Assembly: GCA_964532225.1 (NCBI GenBank)
Contig: CAZHHM010000005.1
Coordinates: forward strand, 1-64,000
DNA from: CAZHHM01 sp964532225
Lineage (GTDB): Bacteria > Margulisbacteria > WOR-1 > JAKLHX01
Length of the DNA: 64,000 nt
Reading direction: 5' to 3'
The position numbers were made by a program, and so were the translations under genes. This document shows, piece after piece, positions 24,590 through 33,809 of this stretch. The notes beneath the pieces are model-generated. The model saw only the letters and a program-made list of their open reading frames with translations, ran no database searches and was not told the origin of the DNA. Numbering within the stretch: position 1 is the first letter of the stretch; each line of letters begins with the position of its first letter.

Positions 24590-27139
24590 ATGAGGGGTCT
24601 TTTAGGACAGCTCGACACAATAAAGTCTGCTTCAATAATTTCGGAAAAGAACCCAATTCTTGACCAACTGATGGAATTGGCCAAAAATGCCGTAAAGATG
24701 TTCAAGGCTTCAAGGCCCTTGTCAGGCCCGGACGGGCAAGAACCTCTCACCCTAAAGGTCTCGTACGGGATAAAGAACGACCAAACAGGCAATATCCGGA
24801 ACACGGTACATCAGATCGCGAACAATATGCCCCCATCCGTGGATATTATGGCGGCTTCCCAAGCGTTCAAATTCCTTGGGATAGACTGCAATGACACGAC
24901 AGGGCTTTTCTCAGGCTATGATATCAGCGCCGCAAAGAACGGAAAGACCGCAGAAGAGACAGGAGCCCTGGCACTGCCCGACAGGGACGCCCAATTCTCC
25001 AGGTTCGGAAAAAATGCCGCAGAGATGTCCGCGTTATTTAACAACGCGATAGCCGGCACAGTTAGCGGGAACCCTTATTATTTCGGAAGAGCGGCTAATG
25101 CACTTGGACAGATCACGGGGTTCGCATCTCTGACCCATGCGGCCAACGATCTGGCTGAAAGCCTCGCGGGAAGCAACGGGATCTTGAACGTATCCGCGGA
25201 AACCCAGCTGGGAACTTCAACAGCTCTATCGCTTAATCTCAACTTCAATCCTATGGGGAGCATCAACGACGGGGCGCTGCCCTTCTCCTGGAAGAACACC
25301 TTCACCGGCTCTCTAGGTATCGGGGGCGGCACAAATTTTGCAAAATTCGGCAGCGGGTCCTCTACCTTCTCGGTGGACGGCGACTATTCGGCAAGGATAG
25401 GTCTGGGATATATCGGGAGTAACGGAGGGCTCAACATAGGGAACTTCTACAACAATTCTATCTTTATCCCTGTCAAAGAGTCCTTTTTCCCTCTGGCCAA
25501 CCTCAATGCTTCTGTGACAGCTTCCTATGTTAAAGACTCGTTCAGTGTCAGCGCGGGAATAAAAGCAGGCCCTCCCATTGCCGTTTATACAGCTGCGATG
25601 TCGAACGTAAAGGGGCAGTCGGGCTTTTCTGAAGGGTTCGATCCGAACAACAGTTTCCTTCCTGATCTGACCGGCAACATATCCGCAGGTTTTCAGAATG
25701 ATGCACTCACGACTTTACTGAACATTAAAGGCAACCTTGGCGCGGGGACGGTCGACAGGCTTGAGCTGCTGTTCAAAATGGGCCCCCATTCCGTGATCAA
25801 CACTTTCGGCCTGCCGGTGGAGTTTTCCGGATCATTCGGTCTTGAAGGCGGATTGGGAGGCATCAATTTCTCAAGTTACCTCAATCATATGTTCGGAAAG
25901 GTAGGGTTCTCGATGAATCTGGGGGACCTTTTCGGCTCATCAAGAAATCCTGCGGCCAGCATCTCCGCAATGACCGCCTCCTCTTCTGCTTCGTTAACGA
26001 CAGCAGTGAACGCGTCTTTCTCCCACTCATTTGTATTGAAAGATCCGGTAACGGAAGCTGTCGAACTCACAGCACCTAAGTTAACTGAGCTGCCGCGGCC
26101 TGAATCACCGAACATCTCAAGCCAGATCATCACTTTACCGGAAGTGGAGGTGTTCCCTGAAACAGCACCTAAAGAGATATTGATAAAGAACGGGGACACT
26201 CTTTGGGATATTGCCTCCTCAGAGCTGGGTAAAGGCGCACGTTGGAGAGAGCTTGAGGTCTATGACAGCAATGGCAGCAAGATCGAACTTATTGACCCAC
26301 GAAAGCTCAGACCCGGGATGAGGGTCAGGGTGCAAGGGAAAGTAAGCGAGGGAAATACTGCACTTGCAGCATCAGAAAGACCTCCAGTGCAAGAACAGTC
26401 AACGAACAGCCCTCTGCTGTCAAGGGAAATGCTGCTCAAGGCCTATACCGAGATTAGATCGGAGACGGGAGCGACAATATCTTTGCAGGCTTTTGAAAAA
26501 GCCTACACCGCCTACGCAGAAATGGTCTCCTCCGGAAAAGTAAGGCCCGGAAAGCTGTTGGTCTGCGATTTTACAATGCATAACAGCGAGAACCGTTTCT
26601 ATGTTCTTGAGGTAGACCCGTCTGGAGGCATCACCATCAAAGACGCTATCAAGGTCGCGCACGGGTCAGGAACTGATAAGAACAACGATGGCTGGGCGGA
26701 TATTTTTTCGAACGTACAGGACACCCATGCAAGCAGTATGGGATCTTTCAGGATATCAGAAAGGACTTTCAGGCCCAACAGTCTGGGTTTTGTGTATTTT
26801 CTGGACGGCCTGGACAGCACTAACTATCTTGCCCGGCGAAGGAACATCTACATACATTCAACTAAAGACTTAAAAAAGCAGTATGTCCCGGAGAAGAACG
26901 TTCCAAATGTTCGAACCGGCAACAGCTGGGGCTGCTTTACTCTGAACACCAATGATTCGGACAGGCTTGGATTCGGTCTTGGAGCATCAAAGACCGCAGA
27001 CAACGATATCTCCGGATACCTCCTTTTCGCTTTCTTTGACCCCGAAGAAAGGAAAGTAAGCATGGAGAACTTCGCGGCGTTCGGGACATCAAGGCCCACT
27101 GGGACCTTCAGTTTTGAAAACGGCATCGAAGACCTTTGA
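24590..27139 (+). CDS. Large protein with LysM and L,D-transpeptidase-like (YkuD_2) domains
   Basis: An 849-residue protein in three parts. Residues 1-500 or so are rich in Ser, Gly, Asn and Phe with strand-like segments and no recognised family. A LysM follows (about 530-580, IKNGDTLWDIASSELGKG). The C-terminal 200 residues resemble the YkuD_2 L,D-transpeptidase domain: AHGSGT, ASSMGSFRISERTF, IYIHSTKDL and the catalytic-type GNSWGCFTL with Cys at about 782. That suggests peptidoglycan cross-linking or anchoring. No signal peptide is evident, which is odd for a wall enzyme. ATG 24590 is preceded by AGGA, and ATG 24572 is an alternative. Confidence 0.65.
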   Translation: MRGLLGQLDTIKSASIISEKNPILDQLMELAKNAVKMFKASRPLSGPDGQEPLTLKVSYGIKNDQTGNIRNTVHQIANNMPPSVDIMAASQAFKFLGIDCNDTTGLFSGYDISAAKNGKTAEETGALALPDRDAQFSRFGKNAAEMSALFNNAIAGTVSGNPYYFGRAANALGQITGFASLTHAANDLAESLAGSNGILNVSAETQLGTSTALSLNLNFNPMGSINDGALPFSWKNTFTGSLGIGGGTNFAKFGSGSSTFSVDGDYSARIGLGYIGSNGGLNIGNFYNNSIFIPVKESFFPLANLNASVTASYVKDSFSVSAGIKAGPPIAVYTAAMSNVKGQSGFSEGFDPNNSFLPDLTGNISAGFQNDALTTLLNIKGNLGAGTVDRLELLFKMGPHSVINTFGLPVEFSGSFGLEGGLGGINFSSYLNHMFGKVGFSMNLGDLFGSSRNPAASISAMTASSSASLTTAVNASFSHSFVLKDPVTEAVELTAPKLTELPRPESPNISSQIITLPEVEVFPETAPKEILIKNGDTLWDIASSELGKGARWRELEVYDSNGSKIELIDPRKLRPGMRVRVQGKVSEGNTALAASERPPVQEQSTNSPLLSREMLLKAYTEIRSETGATISLQAFEKAYTAYAEMVSSGKVRPGKLLVCDFTMHNSENRFYVLEVDPSGGITIKDAIKVAHGSGTDKNNDGWADIFSNVQDTHASSMGSFRISERTFRPNSLGFVYFLDGLDSTNYLARRRNIYIHSTKDLKKQYVPEKNVPNVRTGNSWGCFTLNTNDSDRLGFGLGASKTADNDISGYLLFAFFDPEERKVSMENFAAFGTSRPTGTFSFENGIEDL

Positions 27140-27196
27140 TAGATGCAAGTTTTACGGCATCTCTACCGAATGATATACGAAACGGAGAAAAATAAT

Positions 27197-27430
27197 ATGA
27201 GCCCTAAAACAAGGATGGCACTAAGACTGGCGGACACGGCGGTAAATTCCTACGTTTCAAGAAAAGGCGACAACCTTGTCAGCATTGCAAAACGTATGCT
27301 TCCCGACGGGGCCGGCACGCGTGAACTCCTTTATCTGGCACAGAGACTTTACTACCTCAATGAAAAACAGATCGGACCTGATCCTGTCAATATACGTCCG
27401 GGGACCAAACTAAAGGCGTCCTCCAGATAA
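27197..27430 (+). CDS. Small LysM-domain protein
   Basis: A 77-residue protein that is essentially one LysM module (SYVSRKGDNLVSIAKRML, then LNEKQIGPDPVNIRPGTKLK), a peptidoglycan-binding fold. GGAG lies nine bases before ATG 27197. An in-frame start at 27143 is less supported. It has no signal peptide or membrane segment. It directly follows the LysM/L,D-transpeptidase-like gene and precedes the lipA promoter, so it is probably co-expressed with the former. Confidence 0.65.
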   Translation: MSPKTRMALRLADTAVNSYVSRKGDNLVSIAKRMLPDGAGTRELLYLAQRLYYLNEKQIGPDPVNIRPGTKLKASSR

Positions 27431-27436
27431 AAAAGC

Positions 27437-27442
27437 TATAAT
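27437..27442 (+). promoter_or_regulatory. -10 box of lipA, leaderless type
   Basis: TATAAT is separated by GTCTTC (six bases) from the ATG at 27449. There is no Shine-Dalgarno. The box begins six bases after the LysM gene's stop codon. Confidence 0.68.
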
Positions 27443-27448
27443 GTCTTC

Positions 27449-28294
27449 ATGTCCCTTCCAGAATGGCTGATCAAGCGCACTCCAAAATCCGAGAACATAC
27501 GCAAGATGCGTGAATTGATAGCTGATGAAGCTATCCATACCGTCTGCGAAAGCGCAAAATGCCCGAACATCGGCGAATGTTATTCTTCGCGCACGGCGAC
27601 ATTCATGATACTCGGAGATATCTGCACAAGGAACTGCTCTTTCTGCGCTGTAGGCAGCGGGGCTCCTTCAGCCCCCGATGAAAGTGAACCGGCAAGAGTT
27701 GCCAAAGCTGCGCAAAAACTTGGAGCGGCGTACGTCGTGATCACCTCTGTGACAAGGGATGACCTGCCTGACGGCGGGGCCGGACATTTCGCCGCAACAG
27801 TGCATGCCGTCAGAAAAGAACTCCCCGGGGTAAGGATAGAACTATTGATCCCTGACCTCGCCGGGGACGAGTCCTCGATCAAAAAGATCGCAGATGCGGG
27901 CCCCGATGTCATAAACCACAACCTTGAGACCGTACCGAGGCTCTACCCCTCGGTCAGGCCGCAGGCCGTATACGAGAGGTCATTATCCGTTCTCGGATCG
28001 GTAAAAAGGCTGTCCCCCTCGCTTTACACTAAGAGCGGTATCATGGTAGGATTAGGGGAAACGAGGGACGAAGTGGTCTGTCTGATGGATGACCTAAGAG
28101 CAAATGGTTGCGACATCCTCACAATAGGCCAGTACCTTCGGCCTTCAAGCTCTCAGGTCCCTGAGACAGAATACATCGATCCGGACATTTTCAGGGAATA
28201 CGAGCAGCTTGGTACGGAAAAAGGTTTTAAAAAAGTTTTCTCAGGCCCGTTCGTCAGAAGTTCTTATAAAGCTGGAGAAATAATACATGTTTGA
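27449..28294 (+). CDS. lipA: Lipoyl synthase
   Basis: A radical SAM enzyme that inserts sulfur into octanoyl groups to make lipoyl cofactors. At 281 residues it carries both clusters: the auxiliary C-x4-C-x5-C (CESAKCPNIGEC) and the radical SAM C-x3-C-x2-C (CTRNCSFC). Downstream it has VITSVTRDDLPDGGAGHFA and GIMVGLGE. It opens an apparent operon with the aminotransferase, pdxA, rsmA and yqeG, overlapping the next start by 8 bp. Confidence 0.96.
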   Translation: MSLPEWLIKRTPKSENIRKMRELIADEAIHTVCESAKCPNIGECYSSRTATFMILGDICTRNCSFCAVGSGAPSAPDESEPARVAKAAQKLGAAYVVITSVTRDDLPDGGAGHFAATVHAVRKELPGVRIELLIPDLAGDESSIKKIADAGPDVINHNLETVPRLYPSVRPQAVYERSLSVLGSVKRLSPSLYTKSGIMVGLGETRDEVVCLMDDLRANGCDILTIGQYLRPSSSQVPETEYIDPDIFREYEQLGTEKGFKKVFSGPFVRSSYKAGEIIHV

Positions 28295-29465
28295 AGAAGC
28301 TTCAAGATTAAAGGACCTGCCGACGTACGTCTTTGACACCATGGACAAGATCAAGGCCGATGAAAGGGCCAAGGGCAAAGACCTCATTGACCTCTCCATG
28401 GGCTCCCCCGACCTTCCGACGCCGAAACCCATAGTCGACGCGATGAAAGAAGCCATAGAAGAAACTGCCAATCACAGGTACCCGAGCTTTGACGGTCTCC
28501 CTGAGTTCAGGCAGACAGTTGAAAAATGGTGCCATGACCAGTACAACATACACATCGACCACAGCAGAGAGGTCCTTCCTCTTATCGGTTCGAAAGAAGG
28601 GCTGGTACATCTTGCCTTCGCATTTGTTGACCCGGGAGATACGATCCTTGTGCCTCTTCCGGCCTACCCTGCCCATTTCAGGGGAACGCTTCTCGCGGGA
28701 GGCAATCCCGTAGTCATGCCGACCAGCGAAAAGACGGGATATCTTCCTGACTTCTCGACCATAGACCCTGCCATCGCCGAAAAGGCAAAAATGATGTTCC
28801 TAAGCTATCCGACCAATCCTACCGGCGCTGTCGCCAACAGGGAGTTCTTCGAAAAGGCAGTGCATTTCTGCAAAAAGTACAAGATAATGCTCGTTCATGA
28901 CTTTGCGTATGCGGAACTTTACTTCGACGGCGAAAAGCCGATGAGCATACTTGAGGTCCCAGGCGCAAAGGACATCTGCATCGAGTTCCACACCCTGTCA
29001 AAGACATTCAGCATGGCCGGGTGGAGGATAGGTTTTGTCGTCGGCAACCATGAGATCATCCAAAGCCTGCGCAAGATCAAGACAAACCTTGATTACGGAC
29101 TTTTTACCGCAACGCAAAGAGCGGGGATCGCGGCAATGTCCCTTCGTAACGGCTACCTCGAGGACATGAGAAAGACGTATCAGAAAAGAAGGGATATCCT
29201 CGTTGAAGGCCTCCGTTCCCTGGGATGGACCATCGAAAAGCCGAAAGCTTCGATGTATATCTGGCTCGAGGTCCCGCACGGATACAATTCCACGACATTC
29301 ACCATGGAGCTCATCAAAAAAGCCGGGATTGTGGTCTCTCCGGGGACCGGTTTCGGCGACCTTGGCGAAGGATATGTTAGAATAGCATTGATCGATACCG
29401 AACCCAGGCTCAATGAAGCCATAGAAAGAATGAAAAAGGCAGGGATCAGGTATAATCTCTCTTAA
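28287..29465 (+). CDS. Class I aminotransferase, LL-diaminopimelate aminotransferase-like
   Basis: A 392-residue PLP enzyme. The PLP lysine lies in HTLSKTFSMAGWRIGF, and the Asn/Pro motif is SYPTNPTGAVA. Overall features resemble the DapL/AlaC group, which makes LL-diaminopimelate from tetrahydrodipicolinate or transaminates alanine or glutamate. Subfamily assignment by eye is not decisive. Its start lies inside lipA, preceded by GGAG at a long 11-base spacing, indicating translational coupling. Confidence 0.85.
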   Translation: MFEEASRLKDLPTYVFDTMDKIKADERAKGKDLIDLSMGSPDLPTPKPIVDAMKEAIEETANHRYPSFDGLPEFRQTVEKWCHDQYNIHIDHSREVLPLIGSKEGLVHLAFAFVDPGDTILVPLPAYPAHFRGTLLAGGNPVVMPTSEKTGYLPDFSTIDPAIAEKAKMMFLSYPTNPTGAVANREFFEKAVHFCKKYKIMLVHDFAYAELYFDGEKPMSILEVPGAKDICIEFHTLSKTFSMAGWRIGFVVGNHEIIQSLRKIKTNLDYGLFTATQRAGIAAMSLRNGYLEDMRKTYQKRRDILVEGLRSLGWTIEKPKASMYIWLEVPHGYNSTTFTMELIKKAGIVVSPGTGFGDLGEGYVRIALIDTEPRLNEAIERMKKAGIRYNLS

Positions 29466-29502
29466 GGAAGAAAAGGACAAGAGGCCTCTAATTGCCGTCA
29501 CA

Positions 29503-30471
29503 ATGGGCGACCCGGCAGGGATCGGCCCTGAGATAATCGTAAAAGCACTGTCACTCACCGAAGTCAACCGCATCTGCAGGCCTGTTGCCATTGGTGATTC
29601 TTCGGTACTCAAGAACGCGATGAAAGTAGCAAAGTCCTCCCCCCTTATAATCAACGAGGTCAAGAAAGTCGATGCCGGCAATTATGCCCCCGGAGTCCTG
29701 AACGTAATGAACCTTGACAATGTCCAGGCATCCAAGCTCAAGGTCGGCAAGATCAGCACAGAAGCCGGAAGGGCCTCGATCGAATATGTGGAAAAAGCGA
29801 TAGATCTGGCCATGGACGAAAAAGTGGACGGCATAGTCACCGGACCGATAAACAAAGAAGCCATACAAAAGGCAGGGTTCAGGTTCTCGGGTCATACCGA
29901 ACTTCTGGTCAAGAGAACTAAAGCAGCGAACCATGCAATGATGTTCCTTTCGGATTCGATCAGGGTAGTGCTTGTAACGGAACATCTGCCTCTAAGCCAG
30001 GTGTCCAAGGAACTGGACAAGAAGCGCATCGTCAATGTGATCAAGCTTGCCGATAAGGAGCTGACAAAACTGCTGGATAAGACCCCGAAAATTGGTGTCG
30101 CAGGGCTTAATCCTCATGCCGGGGAGAACGGGATATTCGGACCGGAAGAGGAAAAGATAATCAGGCCTGCCGTTGAAGAGGCCAAAAAGGCCGGGATAAA
30201 TGTCAAAGGGCCGATATCCGCCGACGCTATCTTCTATCTGGCCAATGTCGGCATGTTCGACTGCGTAGTGGCCATGTACCATGACCAGGGACTTATCCCT
30301 CTCAAGCTGCTGTCGTTCAACAGGTCGGTCAACATAACTATCGGCCTCCCGATCATAAGGACCTCTGTTGACCACGGCACAGGCTTTGATATCGCCGGCA
30401 AAGGCTGGGCCAATCCCGGAAGCCTGATACAGGCGATCAAGGCAGCGACCCTTATGGCGACAAAAAAGTAG
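29503..30471 (+). CDS. pdxA: 4-hydroxythreonine-4-phosphate dehydrogenase family protein
   Basis: A PdxA-type NAD enzyme of pyridoxal phosphate synthesis or a PdxA2-like relative. Conserved segments are MGDPAGIGPEI, VTGPINKEA, HTELL, and the metal-binding AMYHDQGLIPLK. ATG 29503 would omit the first beta strand. The codons just upstream read I-A-V-T in frame, the usual lead-in to TMGDPAGIGPE. AAGAGG sits six bases before ATT 29491, so an ATT start is plausible. No closer in-frame ATG, GTG or TTG is seen. It overlaps rsmA by one base. Confidence 0.9.
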   Translation: MGDPAGIGPEIIVKALSLTEVNRICRPVAIGDSSVLKNAMKVAKSSPLIINEVKKVDAGNYAPGVLNVMNLDNVQASKLKVGKISTEAGRASIEYVEKAIDLAMDEKVDGIVTGPINKEAIQKAGFRFSGHTELLVKRTKAANHAMMFLSDSIRVVLVTEHLPLSQVSKELDKKRIVNVIKLADKELTKLLDKTPKIGVAGLNPHAGENGIFGPEEEKIIRPAVEEAKKAGINVKGPISADAIFYLANVGMFDCVVAMYHDQGLIPLKLLSFNRSVNITIGLPIIRTSVDHGTGFDIAGKGWANPGSLIQAIKAATLMATKK

Positions 30472-31319
30472 TGAACGGCCCTTCTCTTTCCGAGGCCACC
30501 AAAGACCTTCTAAAAAAGCACTCGTTCATTCCGCAAAAACGTTTCGGCCAGAATTTCCTGATAGACAAAGCCGCTCTCGACCGGGTAGTAAAGGCAGTGT
30601 CAATTTCAAAAGAAGACATCGTGCTGGAGATAGGTACGGGGACCGGGCTGCTTACAAAAGAGCTGGCCGCATTCGCAGGCAAAGTGGTCTCCTACGAGAT
30701 AGACACCAGAATATTCCCTATTGGAGAGGAGTATCTTAAAGGAACACCCAATATCGAGCTCAGGAACGAGGATTTCCTTAAAGAGCAAAAGCTTCTGCCC
30801 TGCACCTTTACAAAGTGCGTTGCCAACATCCCCTACTACATCTCTACCCCGATAATAGAAAAGCTTGTCGAGCTCAAGGTCCCTCTTATCGTTATCACTG
30901 TTCAGAGAGAGTTCGCCGAAAGGATGGCAGCTTTGCCGGGCAGCAAGGATCACGGGAGTTTTTCTGTGTTCGTTAATTATCATTTCACGTCAAGGATAGA
31001 TTCCCTGATCCCTAAGAGCTCATTTCTTCCCCAGCCCGACGTCGGTTCAGCTGTTGTTGTGCTTGAAAGAAGGGCCGCACCGGCAGTCAGAGTAAAAAAC
31101 GAGACGACTTTCTTTAAAACGGTAAGGGCATCGTTCGGACAGAGAAGAAAAATGCTGAGGAACGCTCTTCAGACTGTTTTTAGCAGTGAAGAGGTCGATG
31201 CCGCGCTGTCTGCCGGCCGCATCGACGGCAAAAGGCGCGGAGAAACGTTATCGATGGAAGAGTTCGCTTTATTGTCCGACGCGTTGCCACAGATTGAAAA
31301 TACCCCGGTAAATTGGTAA
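30471..31319 (+). CDS. rsmA: 16S rRNA dimethyladenosine methyltransferase
   Basis: The KsgA/RsmA enzyme dimethylates two adjacent adenosines in helix 45 of 16S rRNA. Motifs are KRFGQNFLID, the SAM site LEIGTGTGLLTKELA, and the catalytic ANIPYYISTPI. Length is 282 residues. It starts with GTG overlapping the pdxA stop (TAGTG). The same gene order, pdxA-rsmA, is common in bacteria. Confidence 0.96.
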   Translation: MNGPSLSEATKDLLKKHSFIPQKRFGQNFLIDKAALDRVVKAVSISKEDIVLEIGTGTGLLTKELAAFAGKVVSYEIDTRIFPIGEEYLKGTPNIELRNEDFLKEQKLLPCTFTKCVANIPYYISTPIIEKLVELKVPLIVITVQREFAERMAALPGSKDHGSFSVFVNYHFTSRIDSLIPKSSFLPQPDVGSAVVVLERRAAPAVRVKNETTFFKTVRASFGQRRKMLRNALQTVFSSEEVDAALSAGRIDGKRRGETLSMEEFALLSDALPQIENTPVNW

Positions 31320-31332
31320 TCTGATAATTAGC

Positions 31333-31875
31333 ATGGGCGCATTCAAAGAATTCCTTAGGAATAATTTCTTCAGCAGGCTTTTAAAGCCGAAGAGGTATTT
31401 CTCTTCGGTCAACGACATAAACCTTGACGAACTCAAGAGAAAAGGGATTCGGTCTATCATCGTGGACCTCGACGACACCCTTCTCCCGAGAAGAGAGTAC
31501 AAGATCCCTCTTTCGACCTACACATGGATACAGCAGGCAAAGGAAAAGGGCTTTAAGATCTTCATCGCGTCGAACGGTTCCAGACTTTTAAGGATAGAGC
31601 ACGTCGCAAGGACCCTTCAGGTCGACGGTCAGGGACTGGCCTTCAAACCGCTCCCGTTCGCCTTTATGAAATTCCTTTCAAAGTCCGGTTCAGACGTAAA
31701 AGAGACCGCAGTGATCGGGGATCAGCTCATCACCGATATTCTTGGCGGGAACCTCCTGAACATGCACACGATACTTATCGACCCGATGTCGGTGGAGACC
31801 TCGGTGATAAGGGTCCCGTTCAGGGTAATGGAGGATTTCCTTATCAGGTTCTTCCGTATCAGAAAAGATTCTTGA
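31333..31875 (+). CDS. yqeG: YqeG-type HAD phosphatase
   Basis: A 180-residue HAD-superfamily phosphatase of the YqeG family. The DxD motif is IVDLDDTLLPRRE and motif II is ASNGS. Motif III/IV is AVIGDQLITDILGGN. YqeG proteins act on phosphatidylglycerophosphate or unknown phosphates. The precise substrate here is not shown. It starts 13 bases after rsmA without a clear Shine-Dalgarno and converges on ruvA with a 17-bp overlap. Confidence 0.85.
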   Translation: MGAFKEFLRNNFFSRLLKPKRYFSSVNDINLDELKRKGIRSIIVDLDDTLLPRREYKIPLSTYTWIQQAKEKGFKIFIASNGSRLLRIEHVARTLQVDGQGLAFKPLPFAFMKFLSKSGSDVKETAVIGDQLITDILGGNLLNMHTILIDPMSVETSVIRVPFRVMEDFLIRFFRIRKDS

Positions 31876-32455
31876 GAGAAGCCTTGATTATGGCCTCTAC
31901 GCCTGAAGTGCTGGCATCTACTCCGCTTGAAGATATTGCAGCTCTGGCCTCCTTCGCATTGTAGCCTAGCGCCATCAAGGCCGAGATAGCGTCCTTCATA
32001 GCTTCATTATCGGCAGAGACACCGGGGAGCTGGTCCTCGGCAGCAACGGAATACGCTTTCGCCAGTTTCTCCTTCAGCTCGATTATCACCTTTTGGGCTG
32101 TTTTTCTGCCGATGCCCGGGACCGATGTTATCGTCTCGACATCGCCTTTAGTGATAGCTATGATGAGCTTTTTCACGTCAAATGCGGACACGATGCTCAT
32201 GGCGCCTTTCGGGCCTATACCGCTCACGGAAAGCAGCTGTTTAAAAAGCGACCTCTCTTCTTTTGAGTGGAACCCGAAAAGCTGCATCGAGTCCTCGCGC
32301 ACTACCATGTAGGTCAGGACCTTGATCTTCTGCCCTTTTTTTGCGTTAAAGATGACCGTCCCTGTAGAGAGGACCTCATACCCTACTCCGCCGCAGTCGA
32401 CCACAAGCAGGTCCTTATCGACCGAATCGACCAGCCCTTCGATATGTCCTATCAT
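31859..32455 (-). CDS. ruvA: Holliday junction helicase subunit RuvA
   Basis: A 198-residue DNA-binding protein that targets RuvB to Holliday junctions. N-terminal MIGHIEGLVDSVDKDLLVVD is the OB fold. Helix-hairpin-helix motifs follow (SGIGPKGAMSIVSAF, VPGIGRKTAQKVIIELKEK), then the flexible linker and the small C-terminal domain that contacts RuvB. Its start overlaps the ruvC stop (ATGA). ruvB is not in the window. Confidence 0.96.
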   Translation of the reverse strand: MIGHIEGLVDSVDKDLLVVDCGGVGYEVLSTGTVIFNAKKGQKIKVLTYMVVREDSMQLFGFHSKEERSLFKQLLSVSGIGPKGAMSIVSAFDVKKLIIAITKGDVETITSVPGIGRKTAQKVIIELKEKLAKAYSVAAEDQLPGVSADNEAMKDAISALMALGYNAKEARAAISSSGVDASTSGVEAIIKASLKNLF

Positions 32456-32937
32456 TTCATTCCGCCTATCCTGTAAGAGTTAAGATGACATATGGCTATC
32501 GCAAGCGCGTCAGCCGCGTCATCCGGCTTGGGTATCTCATCCAATTTTAGCAGGTTCTTTACCATGAACTGTATCTGTTTCTTGTCAGCCGCCCCGTAAC
32601 CGGTCAGCGCCTGCTTTACCTGCAGAGGCGTGTATTCGGCGACCTTCCTGCCTGATACAGCTGCAGTATGCAGAATGACCCCTCTTGCCTCACCCACTTT
32701 AATCGCGGTCTTGGAGTTGGCGGCAAAAAAAAGCTTTTCAACTGCGACCACATCGGGAGCGTATTTGTTTATGATGCCGGAGAGCTCATTTGAGATTATC
32801 TCAAGCCTTTGAGGCATTTCAAGGTCTTTTGAGGTCCTTATGCATCCGTAAGCCACCATCACGGGGACCCTTGCGGATTCCTTTACAAGGCCGTAACCTG
32901 TCGTTGCGGTCCCGGGATCGACACCCAGAACAAGCAT
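32452..32937 (-). CDS. ruvC: Holliday junction resolvase RuvC
   Basis: A 161-residue endonuclease that cuts Holliday junctions. Acidic catalytic residues appear in LGVDPGTATTGYG and VAVEKLFFAANSKTA, and the C-terminal acidic pair is in KPDDAADALAIAICH. The ATG follows directly on the stop of the upstream secreted-protein gene, and the gene overlaps ruvA by 4 bp. Confidence 0.96.
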   Translation of the reverse strand: MLVLGVDPGTATTGYGLVKESARVPVMVAYGCIRTSKDLEMPQRLEIISNELSGIINKYAPDVVAVEKLFFAANSKTAIKVGEARGVILHTAAVSGRKVAEYTPLQVKQALTGYGAADKKQIQFMVKNLLKLDEIPKPDDAADALAIAICHLNSYRIGGMK

Positions 32938-33699
32938 CTATCTGTCTTCTATGATGATGTACGGGGTCCCCAGACCGCTCTCAAGACCCTCGTACCTAAT
33001 GAACTGATGAGGGGCCGCGCTCTCAAGCCAGAAATACGTCTTGGGCACGAAAGCACCCAGCATGTTGACCAGCCCAAGGTCAGGCACCATTTCTATCTTG
33101 TTGCAAAGCATTTCTGTGCCTTTGACGGTTATCTTTTCTTTGCCAAGGTTCTTTCCCGTCATCTTATAGGAAGTGGGCTCATGCGTCAGAAGACTAAAGA
33201 TGAACTCTTTCTTTTCGAACGGGAAGTTCGACATGCTGATGCCCAGATTCTCTTTGTCGATCATGCCTTCGGTATACTTTATCTCTTTGGTCTTGCCGTT
33301 CTCCGTGAACAGGACCTTGCCTTCTTTAGGAAGGTAATCTTTTTGAAAAGAGCGCAGCACTTTGCCGCTCTTATCCTTGAACTCGCCCTTTACCTGATGC
33401 GGGACCAGCTTGTCCCCTTCGATCCTGAAGAAAGACCTCACGGCCCAAGTCTTGTATGTTCCGTCCTTGCCCCAGATGCCTTCCCCTTTGTCCTCGATAT
33501 AAAGGAAAGGCTTGCCCTGCACATCGACTTTCTTGGTCACAATAGTGTTCTGCCAGAGGCTCCTGCCTGAGGACTTTTCTACCGCCTTTGTCCCTCTCGC
33601 ACCTATATGCAGATCGGACATCATAAAAGCCTCGGAGATCGCGGGTGCCGCAATCACCACGGCCAGGAGAAGAAGTGACGCAGATATCTTTTTTATCAT
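32938..33699 (-). CDS. Exported protein of unknown function
   Basis: A 253-residue protein with a clear signal peptide (IKKISASLLLLAVVIAAPA, cut near SEA). The mature part is strand-rich with Lys/Glu alternation (KKVDVQGKPFLYIEDKGEG), resembling periplasmic lipocalin-like or DUF3108-like folds, but no family is certain. ATG 33699 is preceded by AAGGA at seven bases. A TATAAT at 33730-33735 on the minus strand gives a leader of about 24 nt. It is immediately upstream of ruvC and shares its transcript. Confidence 0.65.
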   Translation of the reverse strand: MIKKISASLLLLAVVIAAPAISEAFMMSDLHIGARGTKAVEKSSGRSLWQNTIVTKKVDVQGKPFLYIEDKGEGIWGKDGTYKTWAVRSFFRIEGDKLVPHQVKGEFKDKSGKVLRSFQKDYLPKEGKVLFTENGKTKEIKYTEGMIDKENLGISMSNFPFEKKEFIFSLLTHEPTSYKMTGKNLGKEKITVKGTEMLCNKIEMVPDLGLVNMLGAFVPKTYFWLESAAPHQFIRYEGLESGLGTPYIIIEDR

Positions 33700-33809
33700 A
33701 TGTCCATCCTTTTTCATTGATTTTGAGCCATTATAACACCGGTGAAGTCGCTCTTCAATTTAATCCGGAACAGTGAAATTGCAAGCTGGTTTTGAAGATA
33801 AGGATATGT

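Noticed and set aside
31319..31333. yqeG as another leaderless gene
   Set aside because: A GATAAT lies only four bases from the ATG, too close for the spacing seen at the other genes, and the gene is in an operon.
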